64,000 nt of DNA from Rattus norvegicus (GCF_036323735.1 NC_086034.1:15444501-15508500), one strand, 5' to 3'. Shown: positions 33,251 through 44,350, counted from the stretch's first letter. The notes: generated by a model not told the origin, from the sequence alone. Numbers and translations: made by a program.

Positions 33251-35425
33251 CGAATCCAAGAGCACATCAAAACAATTATCCACCATGATCAAGTAGGCTT
33301 CATCCCAGGCATGCAGGGATGGTTTAATATACGGAAAACCATCGACGTGATCCATTATATAAACAAACTGAAAGAACAGTACCACATGATCATTTCATTA
33401 GATGCTGAGAAAGCATTTGACAAAATTCAACACCCCTTCATGATAAAAGTCCTGGAAAGAATAGGAATTCAAGGCCCATACCTAAACATAGTAAAAGCCA
33501 TATACAGCAAACCAGTTGCTAACATTAAACTAAATGGAGAGAAACTTGAAGCAATCCCACTAAAATCAGGGACTAGACAATGCTGCCCACTCTCTCCCTA
33601 CTTATTCAATATAGTTCTTGAAGTTCTAGCCAGAGCAATCAGACAACAAAAGGAGATCAAAGGGATACAGATCGGAAAAGAAGAGGTCAAAATATCACTA
33701 TTTGCAGATGACATGATAGTATATTTAAGTGATCCCAAAAGTTCCACCAGAGAACTACTAAAGCTGATAAACAACTTCAGCAAAGTGGCTGGGTATAAAA
33801 TTAACTCAAATAAATCAGTTGCCTTCCTCTATACAAAAGAGAAACAAGCCGAGAAAGAAATTAGGGAAACGACACCCTTCATAATAGACCCAAATAATAT
33901 AAAGTACCTCGGTGTGACTTTAACCAAGCAAGTAAAAGATCTGTACAATAAGAACTTCAAGACACTGAGGAAAGAAATTGAAGAAGACCTCAGAAGATGG
34001 AAAGATCTCCCATGCTCATGGATTGGCAGGATTAATATGGTAAAAATGGCCATTTTACCAAAAGCAATCTACAGATTCAATGCAATCCCCATCAAAATAC
34101 CAATCCAATTCTTCAAAGAGTTAGACAGAACAATTTGCAAATTCATCTGGAATAACAAAAAACCCAGGATAACTAAAGCTATCCTCAACAATAAAAGGAC
34201 TTCAGGGGGAATCACTATCCCTGAACTCAAGCAGTATTACAGAGCAATAGTGATAAAAACTGCATGGTATTGGTACAGAGACAGACAGATAGACCAATGG
34301 AATAGAATTGAAGACCCAGAAATGAACCCACACACCTATGGTCACTTGATTTTTGACAAAGGAGCCAAAACCATCCAATGGAAAAAAGATAGTATTTTCA
34401 GCAAATGGTGCTGGTTCAACTGGAGGGCAACATGTAGAAGAATGCAGATCGATCCATCCTTATCACCCTGTACAAAGCTTAAGTCCAAGTGGATCAAGGA
34501 CCTCCACATCAAACCAGACACACTCAAACTAATAGAAGAAAAACTAGGGAAGCATCTGGAACACATGGGCACTGGAAAAAATTTCCTGAACAAAACACCA
34601 ATGGCTTATGCTCTAAGATCAAGAATCGACAAATGGGATCTCATAAAACTGCAAAGCTTCTGTAAGGCAAAGGACACTGTGGTTAGGACAAAACGGCAAC
34701 CAACAGATTGGGAAAAGATCTTTACCAATCCTACAACAGATAGAGGCCTTATTTCCAAAATATACAAAGAACTCAAGAAGTTAGACCGCAGGGAAACAAA
34801 TAACCCTATTAAAAAATGGGGTTCAGAGCTAAACAAAGAATTCACAGCTGAGGAATGCCGAATGGCTGAGAAACACCTAAAGAAATGTTCAACATCTTTA
34901 GTCATAAGGGAAATGCAAATCAAAACAACCCTGAGATTTCACCTCACACCAGTGCGATTGGCTAAGATCAAAAACTCAGGTGACAGCAGATGCTGGCGAG
35001 GATGTGGAGAAAGAGGAACACTCCTCCATTGTTGGTGGGATTGCAGACTGGTAAAACCATTCTGGAAATCAGTCTGGAGGTTCCTCAGAAAATTGGACAT
35101 TGAACTGCCTGAGGATCCAGCTATACCTCTCTTGGGCATATACCCAAAAGATGCCTCAACATATAAAAGAGACACGTGCTCCACTATGTTCATCGCAGCC
35201 TTATTTATAATAGCCAGAAGCTGGAAAGAACCCAGATACCCTTCAACAGAGGAATGGATACAGAAAATGTGGTACATCTACACAATGGAATATTACTCAC
35301 CTATCAAAAACAACGAGTTTATGAAATTCGTAGGCAAATGGTTGGAACTGGAAAATATCATCCTGAGTGAGCTAACCCAATCACAGAAAGACATACATGG
35401 TATGCACTCATTGATAAGTGGCTAG
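33251..35425 (+). CDS. Open ORF2 fragment: reverse transcriptase and Cys-rich C-terminus
   Basis: This is the RT and C-terminal part of L1 ORF2p, which copies L1 RNA into DNA at the target site. The frame is open from about 33251; the first in-frame Met is at 33311 and gives 704 residues. Counting from that Met, the first RT catalytic Asp is in SLDAEKAFD (residue 31) and the FADD motif is at 131-134 (33701-33712). The C-terminal CX3CX7HX4C knuckle is complete: C561, C565, H573, C578. The stop follows MHSLISG, an early TAG one residue before the usual end as I recall it. The endonuclease and the RT N-terminal part upstream of 33251 are lost, and the start is not the native one. It is probably untranslated, but the length of open frame shows a recent insertion. 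Confidence 0.85.
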   Translation, partial: RIQEHIKTIIHHDQVGFIPGMQGWFNIRKTIDVIHYINKLKEQYHMIISLDAEKAFDKIQHPFMIKVLERIGIQGPYLNIVKAIYSKPVANIKLNGEKLEAIPLKSGTRQCCPLSPYLFNIVLEVLARAIRQQKEIKGIQIGKEEVKISLFADDMIVYLSDPKSSTRELLKLINNFSKVAGYKINSNKSVAFLYTKEKQAEKEIRETTPFIIDPNNIKYLGVTLTKQVKDLYNKNFKTLRKEIEEDLRRWKDLPCSWIGRINMVKMAILPKAIYRFNAIPIKIPIQFFKELDRTICKFIWNNKKPRITKAILNNKRTSGGITIPELKQYYRAIVIKTAWYWYRDRQIDQWNRIEDPEMNPHTYGHLIFDKGAKTIQWKKDSIFSKWCWFNWRATCRRMQIDPSLSPCTKLKSKWIKDLHIKPDTLKLIEEKLGKHLEHMGTGKNFLNKTPMAYALRSRIDKWDLIKLQSFCKAKDTVVRTKRQPTDWEKIFTNPTTDRGLISKIYKELKKLDRRETNNPIKKWGSELNKEFTAEECRMAEKHLKKCSTSLVIREMQIKTTLRFHLTPVRLAKIKNSGDSRCWRGCGERGTLLHCWWDCRLVKPFWKSVWRFLRKLDIELPEDPAIPLLGIYPKDASTYKRDTCSTMFIAALFIIARSWKEPRYPSTEEWIQKMWYIYTMEYYSPIKNNEFMKFVGKWLELENIILSELTQSQKDIHGMHSLISG

Positions 35426-36160
35426 TAGCCCAAATGCTTGAATTACCCTAGATCCCTAGAACAAACGAAACTCAAGACGGATGATCAAAATGTGAATGCT
35501 TCACTCCTTCTTTAAATGAGGAAAAAGAATACCCTTGGCAGGGAAGGGAGAGGCAAAGATTAAAACAGAGACTGAAGGAACACCCATTCAGAGCCTGCCC
35601 CACATGTGGCCCATACATATACAGCCACCCAATTAGACAAGATGGATGAAGCAAAGAAGTGCAGACCGACAGGAGCCGGATGTAGATCGCTCCTGAGAGA
35701 CACAGCCAGAATACAGCAAATATAGAGGCGAATGCCAGCAGCAAACCACTGAACTGAGAATAGGTCCCCTATTGAAGGAATCAGAGAAAGAACTGGAAGA
35801 GCTTGAAGGGGCTCGAGACCCCAAAAGTACAACAATGCCAAGCAACCAGAGCTTCCAGGGACTAAGCCACTACCTAAAGACTATACATGGACTGACCCTG
35901 GACTCTGACCCCATAGGTAGCAATGAATATCCTAGTAAGAGCACCAGTGGAAGGGGAAGCCCTGGGTCCTGCTAAGACTGAACCCACAGTGAACTAGTCT
36001 ATGGGGGGAGGGCGGCAATGGGGGGAGGGTTGGGAGGGGAACACCCATAAGGAAGGGGAGGGGGGAGGGGGATGTTTGCCCGGAAACCGGGAAAGGGAAT
36101 AACACTCGAAATGTATATAAGAAATACTCAAGTTAATAAAAAAAAATATAAAAAAAAAAG
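35426..36160 (+). other. Rat L1 3' UTR with polypurine tract and poly(A) signal
   Basis: Follows the ORF2 stop. At 36001-36075 lies a G-rich tract with at least six runs of four or more G (able in principle to form G-quadruplexes). Then comes a CCCGG-AAA-CCGGG hairpin at 36079-36091, AATAAA at 36135-36140 and an A-rich tail broken by TATA. This arrangement is diagnostic of rat L1 3' ends. Confidence 0.9.
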
Positions 36161-38330
36161 AATAAAAGAATGTCTGGGGGAATCACAATCCCTTACCCCA
36201 TGCTCTAATACAGAGCAATAGTGATTAAAAACTGCATAATATTGATACAGAGACAGACACGTTGATCAACGAAGACCCCAAATTAAATCTCATACTTATG
36301 TACACTTGATTTTTGACAAAAAGCCAAAAATATACAAAGGAAAAAAGCATCTTCAATAAATGGCACTGGTCTAACTGGTTGTCTGGGTGTAGAAAAACGA
36401 GAATAGACCCATATTTGTCACTTTGCACAAAGCTCAAGTTTACTAGATCAAGGACCTCAACACAAAACCATATATATTCAATCTAAGAGAAAGTGGGAAA
36501 GAGCCTTGAACTCATTGGAACAGGGGTAAAGTTCCTAAACAACTCCAACGGGTCATGCTCTAAGATCAAGGATTGATAAATGGGACCACATGAACCTGGA
36601 AAACTTCAGTAAGTCAAAGGACATAGTCAATAAGACAAATTGGAAACATAGGTATTAGGAAAAAACTTCACTAACCCCACATCTGATAGAGGGCTAATTT
36701 CTAAAATATATAAAGAACTCAAGAATCTAATCACCAAAAAAAGAAACAAACCAATCAATAAATGGGGTATATAATTTAACCAGGAATTCACAGTAGAGGA
36801 TTCTTAAATGGCAGAGAAGCACCTAAAGACATGTTCAAAATCCTTACTGATCAGAGAAATGGAAATCAAAACAACTCTGAGATTCTATGTTACACCAGTC
36901 AGAAAGGCAAAGATCAAAATCTCAGGTGACAACACACATTGGTGAGGATGTGAAGAGAGAGGAACACTTCTACATTGCTAGTGTAATTGCAAATTGGTAC
37001 AACCACTCTGGAAATCAATTTGAATGTTCCTCAGCATATAGAAAATAGACCTAAAGGCCCAGCAGTACCACTCTTGGGAATAGACCTAAATGATTCCCCA
37101 CTATGTCACAGGACATGTGTTTCACCTATGTTCATAGTGGCCTTATTTGTGATAGCCAGAATCTAGAAATAACCCAGATGTCTCCTGAAAGAAGAATGGA
37201 TACAGAAAATGTGTTTTATTTACACAGTGGCATACTACTCAGCTATTAAGTATGAGGGCATCATGAGTTTTTCAGGCAAATCAAAGGAACTAGATATTTA
37301 TCCATAAAATAGTACAGAATACCCAAGATCCAGTCCATAGAACTCAAAAAGTCAACAAGCTGAAGGATACCAAGTGAGGTATACCTCAGTCCCATGTTGG
37401 AGGGAGAAGAAAGCAACCACAGGGTGGACCTGGGATTTGGTGGGGGAGACAGACATGATGTGATATTAGCCGAGGAAAAAGGAATGAAGCCTCAAGGGAC
37501 AGCAGAAAGAATGGAAACAGGCAATCTCAGGAGGTAGGTGGTTGGGTGGACCCTCCAGAATGTACCAGAGATGTGGGGGGGGTGAGAGACTCTCAGGACT
37601 CAAAGGGAAGGAGCCTAGAGGAAATGACCTACAGTGAGAAAAGGCAACTTGTAGAGCTCACCTGAAGCAGAAAGACAAGGTATCAAGTGAGAGACTGGGT
37701 TACTATCCCACAATCAAAACTCTGACCCACAATTGTTCCTCTCTGAAAGAACTGCAGTGATGGTGATGGAGAAGAACCTGAGGAAAAGAAGGTATAGCGA
37801 CAGGTCCAAAAAGGGATCCAGCTCAAGGGGAGGCCCCAAGGTCTGACACTATTAATGAGTCTATGGAATGCTCACCAAAGGAACCTATCATGACTACCTT
37901 CTGAAAGACCCATCAAGTAGCTGAGTCAGATGCAGATATGTGCACCCAACCAATGAACAAAAGATGCTGACCCCTGTGGTTGAATTAGGGAAAACTGGAA
38001 GAAACTTAGGAGGAGGGTGACCCTGTAGGAGGAATAGCAGTCTTAATTAACCTAGCCCTTGATATCTCTTAGACACTGGCTCACCAAACAGTCAGCTGAT
38101 ATGAGGCCCCCAACTCGTATACAGCAGAGGACTGTCAGGTTTGGGTTCAGTCAGGGAAGATGCCATTAAACCTAAGAGACTGGAGACCCCAGTGAGTTTA
38201 GAGGTCTGGTGGGGTGGGTGGGGTTGGGACATCCTCATGGAGACAGGGATTTAAGGGGAAGAGGTATGACACATGGAACAGTTGGAGGGTGTACCTGGAT
38301 AGGAATGTAATCTGGACTGTAATAATTAAT
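36161..38330 (+). mobile_element. Lx-type L1, ORF2 C-terminal part and long 3' UTR
   Basis: Opens in mid-ORF2 (AATAAAAGAATGTCTGGGGG, equal to the NNKRTSGGI region). It continues through a broken C-terminus to about 37300, then a long 3' UTR to about 38330. The 3' UTR shares phrases and order with the L1 at 58810-63710 (CCCACAATCAAA/GCCAAAGCTCTGACC, GAAGATGCC, AGAGGTCTG). The A-tail has been replaced or extended by a trinucleotide repeat. It may be the lost 3' part of the L1 at 29515, but the two are not proven to match. Confidence 0.8.
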
Positions 38331-38391
38331 CATCGTCATCACCATCATCATCATCATCACCACCACCACCACCACCACCACCACCACCACC

Positions 38392-38436
<45 letters not shown>
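38331..38436. repeat. Compound (CAT)n(CAC)n(CAT)n microsatellite
   Basis: About 105 bp of trinucleotides: CAT/CGT units, then about 16 CAC units (about 38358-38405), then about 10 CAT units. It starts right at the end of an L1 3' UTR, so it probably grew from the A-tail region. In one frame it spells more than 30 His, which is an artefact. Confidence 0.97.
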
Positions 38437-39796
38437 TTTGAGTAGGATATGTAGAAATAAATATGCTATCAATTTAAAGAAAAGAATATCTGCTTCTCAA
38501 GCTGCCAATGAAAGCACTACAATTTTTTTAATTGACACCTCTGCAAATACGGAAACTATGAATTCTAACTTACTTCAGTCTGTCACTTTCTACTTAGAGA
38601 CAGAAACAATGGATGCAGCATGAATGGTAACTGAGATATTGGGTTACCTTAGACTCTGGTTGTATTTCTCTCTGGTATACTTGGTTTCCTTGATGGTATT
38701 GTGTTGTCTACAAGGAAGAATAAAAGTTAAGCAATTCTAATTTGGCCTTTCTGCAACTGACACTAGTCTCACCTCCTTTATTTTATAGATATTTATCTTA
38801 AGGTTCTTTCTGATAACCTAGCAGGGATCCTGTATCACTCTACTTATTAATCCAGGAGGTTGAATATTTTCCCAAAACAGAGACTCAGAATACATTTTTG
38901 CTCATTTGTTTGTCAAGACAATTACTTGTAAGTGATTGAACCACAAATCAAATTAGGCTAAGAGGTAAATGAAGGCCAGCCCACATAATTTGGAAAATAA
39001 CTGAAATAGTTATCCTATTTTAATATCCAGGATGGGATTTCATAGAGCACAACAAAGGGTCTCTTCCCTTCATCTCCATTTCTTTTCCTGTGTTAATCTT
39101 ACTTTTGTTTCCTTTGAATAAAAAGAGTTCTCTATGGGACAGAAATGAGATGGAATATTTAAATTTTGAAGTACTGTGATGTTTTAAGTAGGGAGAAAGT
39201 TTATTCTGTAGTATTTCTAGAATAAAAACCCTAAAAAGGATTTTATCAGCTGGACTTATGTACTAAGAAGGCCTTTCAATCTATTTGTCATAGAAGGTAA
39301 GTGCGGATAATTCTGATAGGAGCGTGGAGCTATGGAGATGAGCCTGACAGATACAGACTGAATCGCGGTGTAAATGGAAGCAGTTTTAGCCACTTCAACA
39401 TTCATTTTCTTAAAAAGTCATCCCCAAAAGTAATTTGCTGTAGAATAGGAAGCTTTACCTCATGAAAATATATTCCAAGTACTTTTACTACTTTTGCTGT
39501 TTCTCAAGACATTCTATGGTGACAATATAGGGCAACAAAGGAGAGATGGCTTACATCCCCTGATCAAATCACTTGAATGGAAGGTCAAGAACCCACCACT
39601 CATATTTTAAAAGCAAATGGCTCCTAGACACAGGGGAGTAAGGAAGAACCTGTTTGGCAGATATACTTTCTAAATGTGACAGCAGCTGTCACAGTGACCT
39701 TTAGATTCTCTCTGTAGTGCTGGACCTTAGTGCTGTACTGTTTTTTTCAATGTGGAATGCATTATACCTGTATATATTTCCATACTTACACAAACA

Positions 39797-39798
<2 letters not shown>
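38437..39798. other. Unassigned intergenic DNA
   Basis: Mixed sequence with no gene and no named repeat. It begins just after the trinucleotide repeat and ends at the CA repeat. Confidence 0.4.

Positions 39799-39858
<60 letters not shown>
39799..39858. repeat. (CA)n microsatellite
   Basis: About 60 bp of pure CA. The overlapping 100-residue frames on both strands are artefacts of it. Confidence 0.97.
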
Positions 39859-39861
<3 letters not shown>

Positions 39862-40242
39862 CTCCTCAACAAAAGCACAGATCGCTGTTCCCCTCTGTGT
39901 TCAGTACATTGAACCTGCAGAGCTGTCCTTCTCAATTTCAGAGTCTTATTCTCTTTCACTTCAGGACAGACACCCAAGTAACAGAAATTCATGGACATGC
40001 ACATGTACACATGTACACACCACTGCTCGTCTATCAAAGCCCAGATCACTTTATTATTTGATGTACTAAGGATACAAAAGTGTCCTTCTGAATTCTGGAG
40101 GAACAGTTTCTACTTTTCCATTTTTCATTGTTGTATTTTTTAATCTACTTTCTCAAAAAAATCTATCTATCTATCTCTCTATCTCTCTCACTGTCTCCTT
40201 CCAGCACACAGAACACAGTATTTAATTAAGCCTTGGTAATGT
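39859..40242. other. Unassigned DNA with a (CTAT)/(CT) tract
   Basis: No gene recognised. A CTAT/CTCT run lies at 40161-40189 just before an L1 fragment. Confidence 0.5.
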
Positions 40243-40470
40243 CAACTAATAGAAGAAAAAGTGAGGAAGCATCTCGAACTCATGGGCACTGGATAAAATT
40301 TCCTGAACAAAGCACCAATGGCTTATGCTCTAAGATCAAGAATCGACAAATGGGATCTCATAAAACTGCAAAGCTTCAGTAAGGCAAAGGACACTGTTAG
40401 GACAAAACAGCAACCAACAGATTGAGAAAAGATCTTTACCAATCCTCCAACTGATAGAGGGCTTAAATCC
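40243..40470 (+). mobile_element. Young L1 ORF2 fragment, sense part of an inverted pair
   Basis: Nearly identical by eye to 34531-34757 of the young rat L1 (LIEEK...HLE, MAYALRSRIDKWDLIKLQSF). A stop (TGA for TGG) occurs in QPTD-W. It ends at 40470, where the sequence flips to antisense L1. The L1 coordinates of the two halves are about 40 bp apart, so they come from one copy. Confidence 0.88.
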
Positions 40471-41025
40471 AGGATGATATTTTCCAGTTCCATCCATTGC
40501 CTATGAATTTCATAAAGTCATTGTTTTTGATAGCTGAGTAATATTCCATTGTGTAGATGTACCACATTTTCTGTATCCATTCCTCTGTTGAAGGACATCT
40601 GGGTTCTTTCCAGCCTCTGACTATTATAAATAAGGCTGCTATGAACATAGTGGAGCATGTGTCTTTGTTATATGTTGGGGCATCTTTTGGGTATATGCCC
40701 AAGAGAGGTATAGCTGGTAGTTCAATGTCCAATTTTCTGAGGAACCTCCAGACTGATTTCCAGAATGGTTGTACCAGTCTGCAACCCCACCAACAATGGA
40801 GGAGTGTTCTTCTTTCTCCACATCATTGCCATCATCTGCTGTCACTGGAGTTTTTGATCTTAGCCATTCTCACTGGTGTGAGGTGAAATCTCAGGGTTGT
40901 TTTGATTTACATTTCCGTTATGACTAAAGATGTTGAGCATTTCTTTAGGTGTTTCTCAGCCGTTCGGCATTCCTCAGCTGTGAATTCTTTGTTTAGTTCT
41001 GATCCCCATTTTTAAAAGGATTATT
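40471..41025 (-). mobile_element. Young L1 ORF2 C-terminal fragment, inverted part
   Basis: Antisense copy of the region equal to 34796-35366 of the young rat L1. It includes the frame 40732-40463 with PLLGIYPKDAPTYNKDT and SWKEPRCPSTEEWIQKMWYIY (in pieces). The Cys-rich knuckle region is present but frameshifted. No ORF2 end, 3' UTR or A-tail is attached at either end. Confidence 0.88.
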
Positions 41026-41387
41026 TTCTTTCATTGTATTTGTTATTCAGAGGCACAGATACTCACACACAAACACATACATATCTCATGTTTTTATTGC
41101 TATGTTTATATTAATTGTGATCAATAAAGAGGATAGGTTTTAAAAATTCCAGTTATGAAAATGTTCCTAAGTTTTCAAAATTATGAATATGCTTAAAGGT
41201 TATTGCTTGAAATGAGAATATAATGTGTTTTTTCTAACATTTGAAAGCCTGAAACTAAAAAACAGGTCTTTTATAGGTATATTTGTGGTACTTAATAACC
41301 TATTTTGTGGAAATGTTAAAAATTATCATAATTTTATTGATCTACATGATTTCTTTTTAGGTTACTTTGACTAATTTAGGCTTGGTG

Positions 41388-41389
<2 letters not shown>
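41026..41389. other. Unassigned AT-rich DNA
   Basis: No gene or repeat recognised. Confidence 0.4.

Positions 41390-41436
<47 letters not shown>
41390..41436. repeat. (TA)n microsatellite
   Basis: About 46 bp of pure TA. Confidence 0.96.
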
Positions 41437-41441
<5 letters not shown>

Positions 41442-41869
41442 CTATTCATGCCTGTTTCATCTTTCATTTTCTTTTCATAAACCCTGTAGTTTTTAGTCTT
41501 CATGAATATTTGGCAATGAAGTATGTCTCTTTACGTAAATGAAAACAAAAGAAGACAAAGATACTGAAAGCTTTTGTGGACAGGATGAAAAATAAACAAG
41601 GCCGAGTAGAACATGGATTCAGGCATGGAATTCTGTTTTGAGAAAATCATCAGTACATACAGAACAATGAACATGAGCAAAATTTCTTAGAATTCTTGGA
41701 TAAACTCATGAAAACTAGACTAAGAAACCATGAAGCTTGAGGAGAAGATAACGTCTAAACACATTGACCATTTATTCATCAAAATATATATTTTAAAAAT
41801 TAGTGAAATACACTGGCGTTCTAATGTAAGTGGCTTTAAAAAATTACAAATAAGCATTATCAGAGAAGG
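41437..41869. other. Unassigned AT-rich DNA
   Basis: No clear repeat. It might hold the decayed upstream part of the ORF1-like fragment that follows. Confidence 0.35.
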
Positions 41870-42060
41870 ACCTATGAGGAGCTATAATAGTTATGATGTC
41901 AAAGTACAAAGAAAAGAGACAATATTAAAAGCTGTAATAAAAAAACACTGACTAATTTACAAAGGCCAAAAGATCAGAAAAATACCAGACCTTTAATTAT
42001 CGTCGTTCAAAAACAGGAAACTACAAATGATATCCTGAAACTCTATGCTCATCAAAGTAT
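41870..42060 (+). mobile_element. Ancient L1/HAL1-like ORF1 fragment
   Basis: Plus-strand translation gives RKETILKAVIKKH, a stop, then YKGQKIRKIPDL. This matches the ERILKAVREKGQVTYKGRPIRITPDF region of ORF1 (RRM to CTD). It is much more diverged than the other ORF1 copies here, so it is an old insertion. HAL1 versus L1 cannot be told apart from this piece. Confidence 0.55.
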
Positions 42061-42344
42061 TACAAGTGTGGACTAAGATGCCATGGTGAGGCCCATTAAT
42101 TTGTATTAATCTTACCTTTAATTTAAAATCAAACAAAGATAACATTTCAAACAGAGATGAATTAAGCAATTAATGCAATTTATGAAAACCAAGCTAGCAT
42201 TGCAAAAAGGACCTAAATGAATATTATTCGAAGAGGAAGAAGAGAAGCTTTGACCCAACAAATTGGAATTATATGTTACTTGTCTCTGTTTTCTAGTCTT
42301 CCTCCCTTGATATGTATATATGCAATTATTCATTCATTTTTTAT

Positions 42345-42540
42345 TTATTTCTAATTGTGCATACAACTGTGCAGATGCATTGTGTTGGCACATGTCACAG
42401 TGCATATGAGAGTTCAGAGGACAACATTGTGGAGTTGCTTCTCTCCTTTTACCTCTCCATAGACTATAGTAATTAAATTCAGGCCATCCAACTTGAACTG
42501 CAAGCGTCTTTATGCACCAAGGCATTTCATCGGTTCATTG
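42345..42540 (-). mobile_element. B3-type SINE, antisense
   Basis: The plus strand reads GTTCAGAGGACAACATTGTGG, CTTCTCTCCTTTTACC, TTAAATTCAGGCCATCCAAC and CAAGCGTCTTTATGCACCAAGGCATTTC. This is the usual reversed B3 order (AGAGGACAAC, TCTCTCCTTCCACC, GAACTCAGGTC, CGCCTTTACCCACTGAGCCATCTC). The tRNA-derived promoter end is at the right and is worn. Confidence 0.72.
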
Positions 42541-44000
42541 ATAACAAATTTTAATAAATATCAATTTATATGATTCTTTAGAAGAAAGACAAGAAACTAC
42601 TGAAAGAACAGAAAGAATGAAGGCTTCAGAGATACATCCCTGTGCCTTTCCTGCATAATATGTTTAAGAGAAATGACTTCTGATGATGCATGAAGGAAGC
42701 CAGTGAAGTGTACCTCTGTGAACTCATTCATCCCTGTACAACAGCTGAAAGGGAAAGTGGTTGGGATTTCCCCCTTGTAAACAGCAGATAGTTCAATGAG
42801 TGATGATATTCCACATCAGATATTAAAACTACACTATAAAATTATGTTTACTTTATTCATTTTTTCTAACTCAATTTAATGTGTTAATAGTAATGTATTT
42901 GTTTTAATATTAGTTACAATACTTTGACTGGATATGTCTTTGTGCTTATTAGTAATATCTCAAATTTTACCAAGAGCAGTTATGCAAGGAATTAAAAGAG
43001 GTTGGTTACTGAGTCTTGTAATTTCCAAGAATACAAGAAGCCAACCCTATATAAAATGACAACATGATGATTTACCTGGACAGTGGGAAACCTTCTGTTT
43101 CATCAATCAATTTTCCAATGATTTAGGAAGGTGGAAAAATATTCCATAATACATTTTGGCTTCTCCTTTGAGAAGCTATTACTTCTTGAATCCTTTTTCT
43201 GGGAGATAAATTAACCATGTCATTGCTTTCCAGAATGTTCAACAAGAAATGGAAAATTGAACATACTTAGATAAACAAGAAATCCTCAAACCAGAGTATC
43301 ATTAAACTGAATCTGTGGAAGTACAAATAAATAAATACCTTGGACATTGAAAGGTGTCTACACAATCTGTAGACATAGAGTGTGTTATTTTTTTAAGACA
43401 AACAAGATGCTATTTACTCCAATGTTTCTTCTACCCTGTGGGCTATTGGAATCCATCAGTAGCTGGGACCTCACGAGACTACACTTTCACTTCCTATTCT
43501 GGGTGGTTCTGACTGCTAAACATTCCTTTGGTATATTAAGATAGATTGCATGTCTTTGTCAGTTTCGGCATTTCATCTTTGTTCTGTTGATTGAGAGCCT
43601 GCATTAGCGCTTGTCTATATAATGATTTAATGTGAAGTTTTATCCCAGAGACAGAGAAGGGTAGTGTAATCTTTAGCAACAGTGGCATGAGCAGTGTACA
43701 AATATGCCAGTTCCTGACATTAGCACCTGAAACAATTTGTTCAAATGTTCTCAGCCTAAAAATCTGTGGAACTAATTTTATTGACTCATATGAATATTGA
43801 ACAGCATGGAGCGCAAAAAATATTTCAGTTGAATAACATACACAAGGCCACATAAAATAACGCACATGACTACAGCTTTTAGTTCCTGGAAGCGATTCAT
43901 ACAATAATCACACTATCCACTTTCACATGTTCCTTCTACAATGAATAAATCTTACAGTCTTAAAAAATGCTACTATAAGAGTTTTCTTTTTAAATTGTTT
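42541..44000. other. Unassigned intergenic DNA
   Basis: No named repeat. The largest frame is a 122-codon minus-strand frame at 43536-43904 without recognisable motif, signal or neighbours. It is regarded as chance. Confidence 0.4.
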
Positions 44001-44139
44001 CCTTTTTGACAATTTTACACCCGACAGCTGTATTTTATTGGTTACAACCATCATCTCCTCCCCCAATTCTTCATTTGTAATCCACCACTACTGTCTCTCA
44101 AAATCTTTAATATTATTTAAGATCTAACATTTGTCTGTC

Positions 44140-44193
<54 letters not shown>

Positions 44194-44248
44194 CCCATCT
44201 TCCTAATCTATTCTATTCATTCTATTATCTATGTTCTTCACAATATCC

Positions 44249-44296
<48 letters not shown>

Positions 44297-44310
44297 CTAT
44301 CTTCCTTTTT

Positions 44311-44350
<40 letters not shown>

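Larger units (their letters stand above)
33092..36160 (+). mobile_element. Young rat L1, 5'-truncated, internal deletion, complete 3' end
   Basis: Begins in the endonuclease (MDLTDIYRTF) at about 33092. At about 33245 it jumps to the RT (NRIQEHIKT), then continues without interruption through RT, C-terminus, 3' UTR, AATAAA (36135-36140) and A-rich tail to about 36160. It is the least decayed L1 3' half in the window: one open frame from 33251 to 35425. It sits inside older L1 sequence on both sides. No target-site duplication was found by eye. Confidence 0.9.

Noticed and set aside
33598..35277. Several minus-strand frames opposite the 704-residue ORF2 frame
   Set aside because: They are antisense shadows of a conserved L1 coding region.
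38214..38441. 75-codon frame with more than 30 His in a row
   Set aside because: It is the translation of the (CAT)n(CAC)n repeat and has no gene context.
43536..43904. 122-codon minus-strand frame
   Set aside because: No motif, no homologous feel, no regulatory or splice context. A frame of this length is expected by chance among many in AT-rich DNA.
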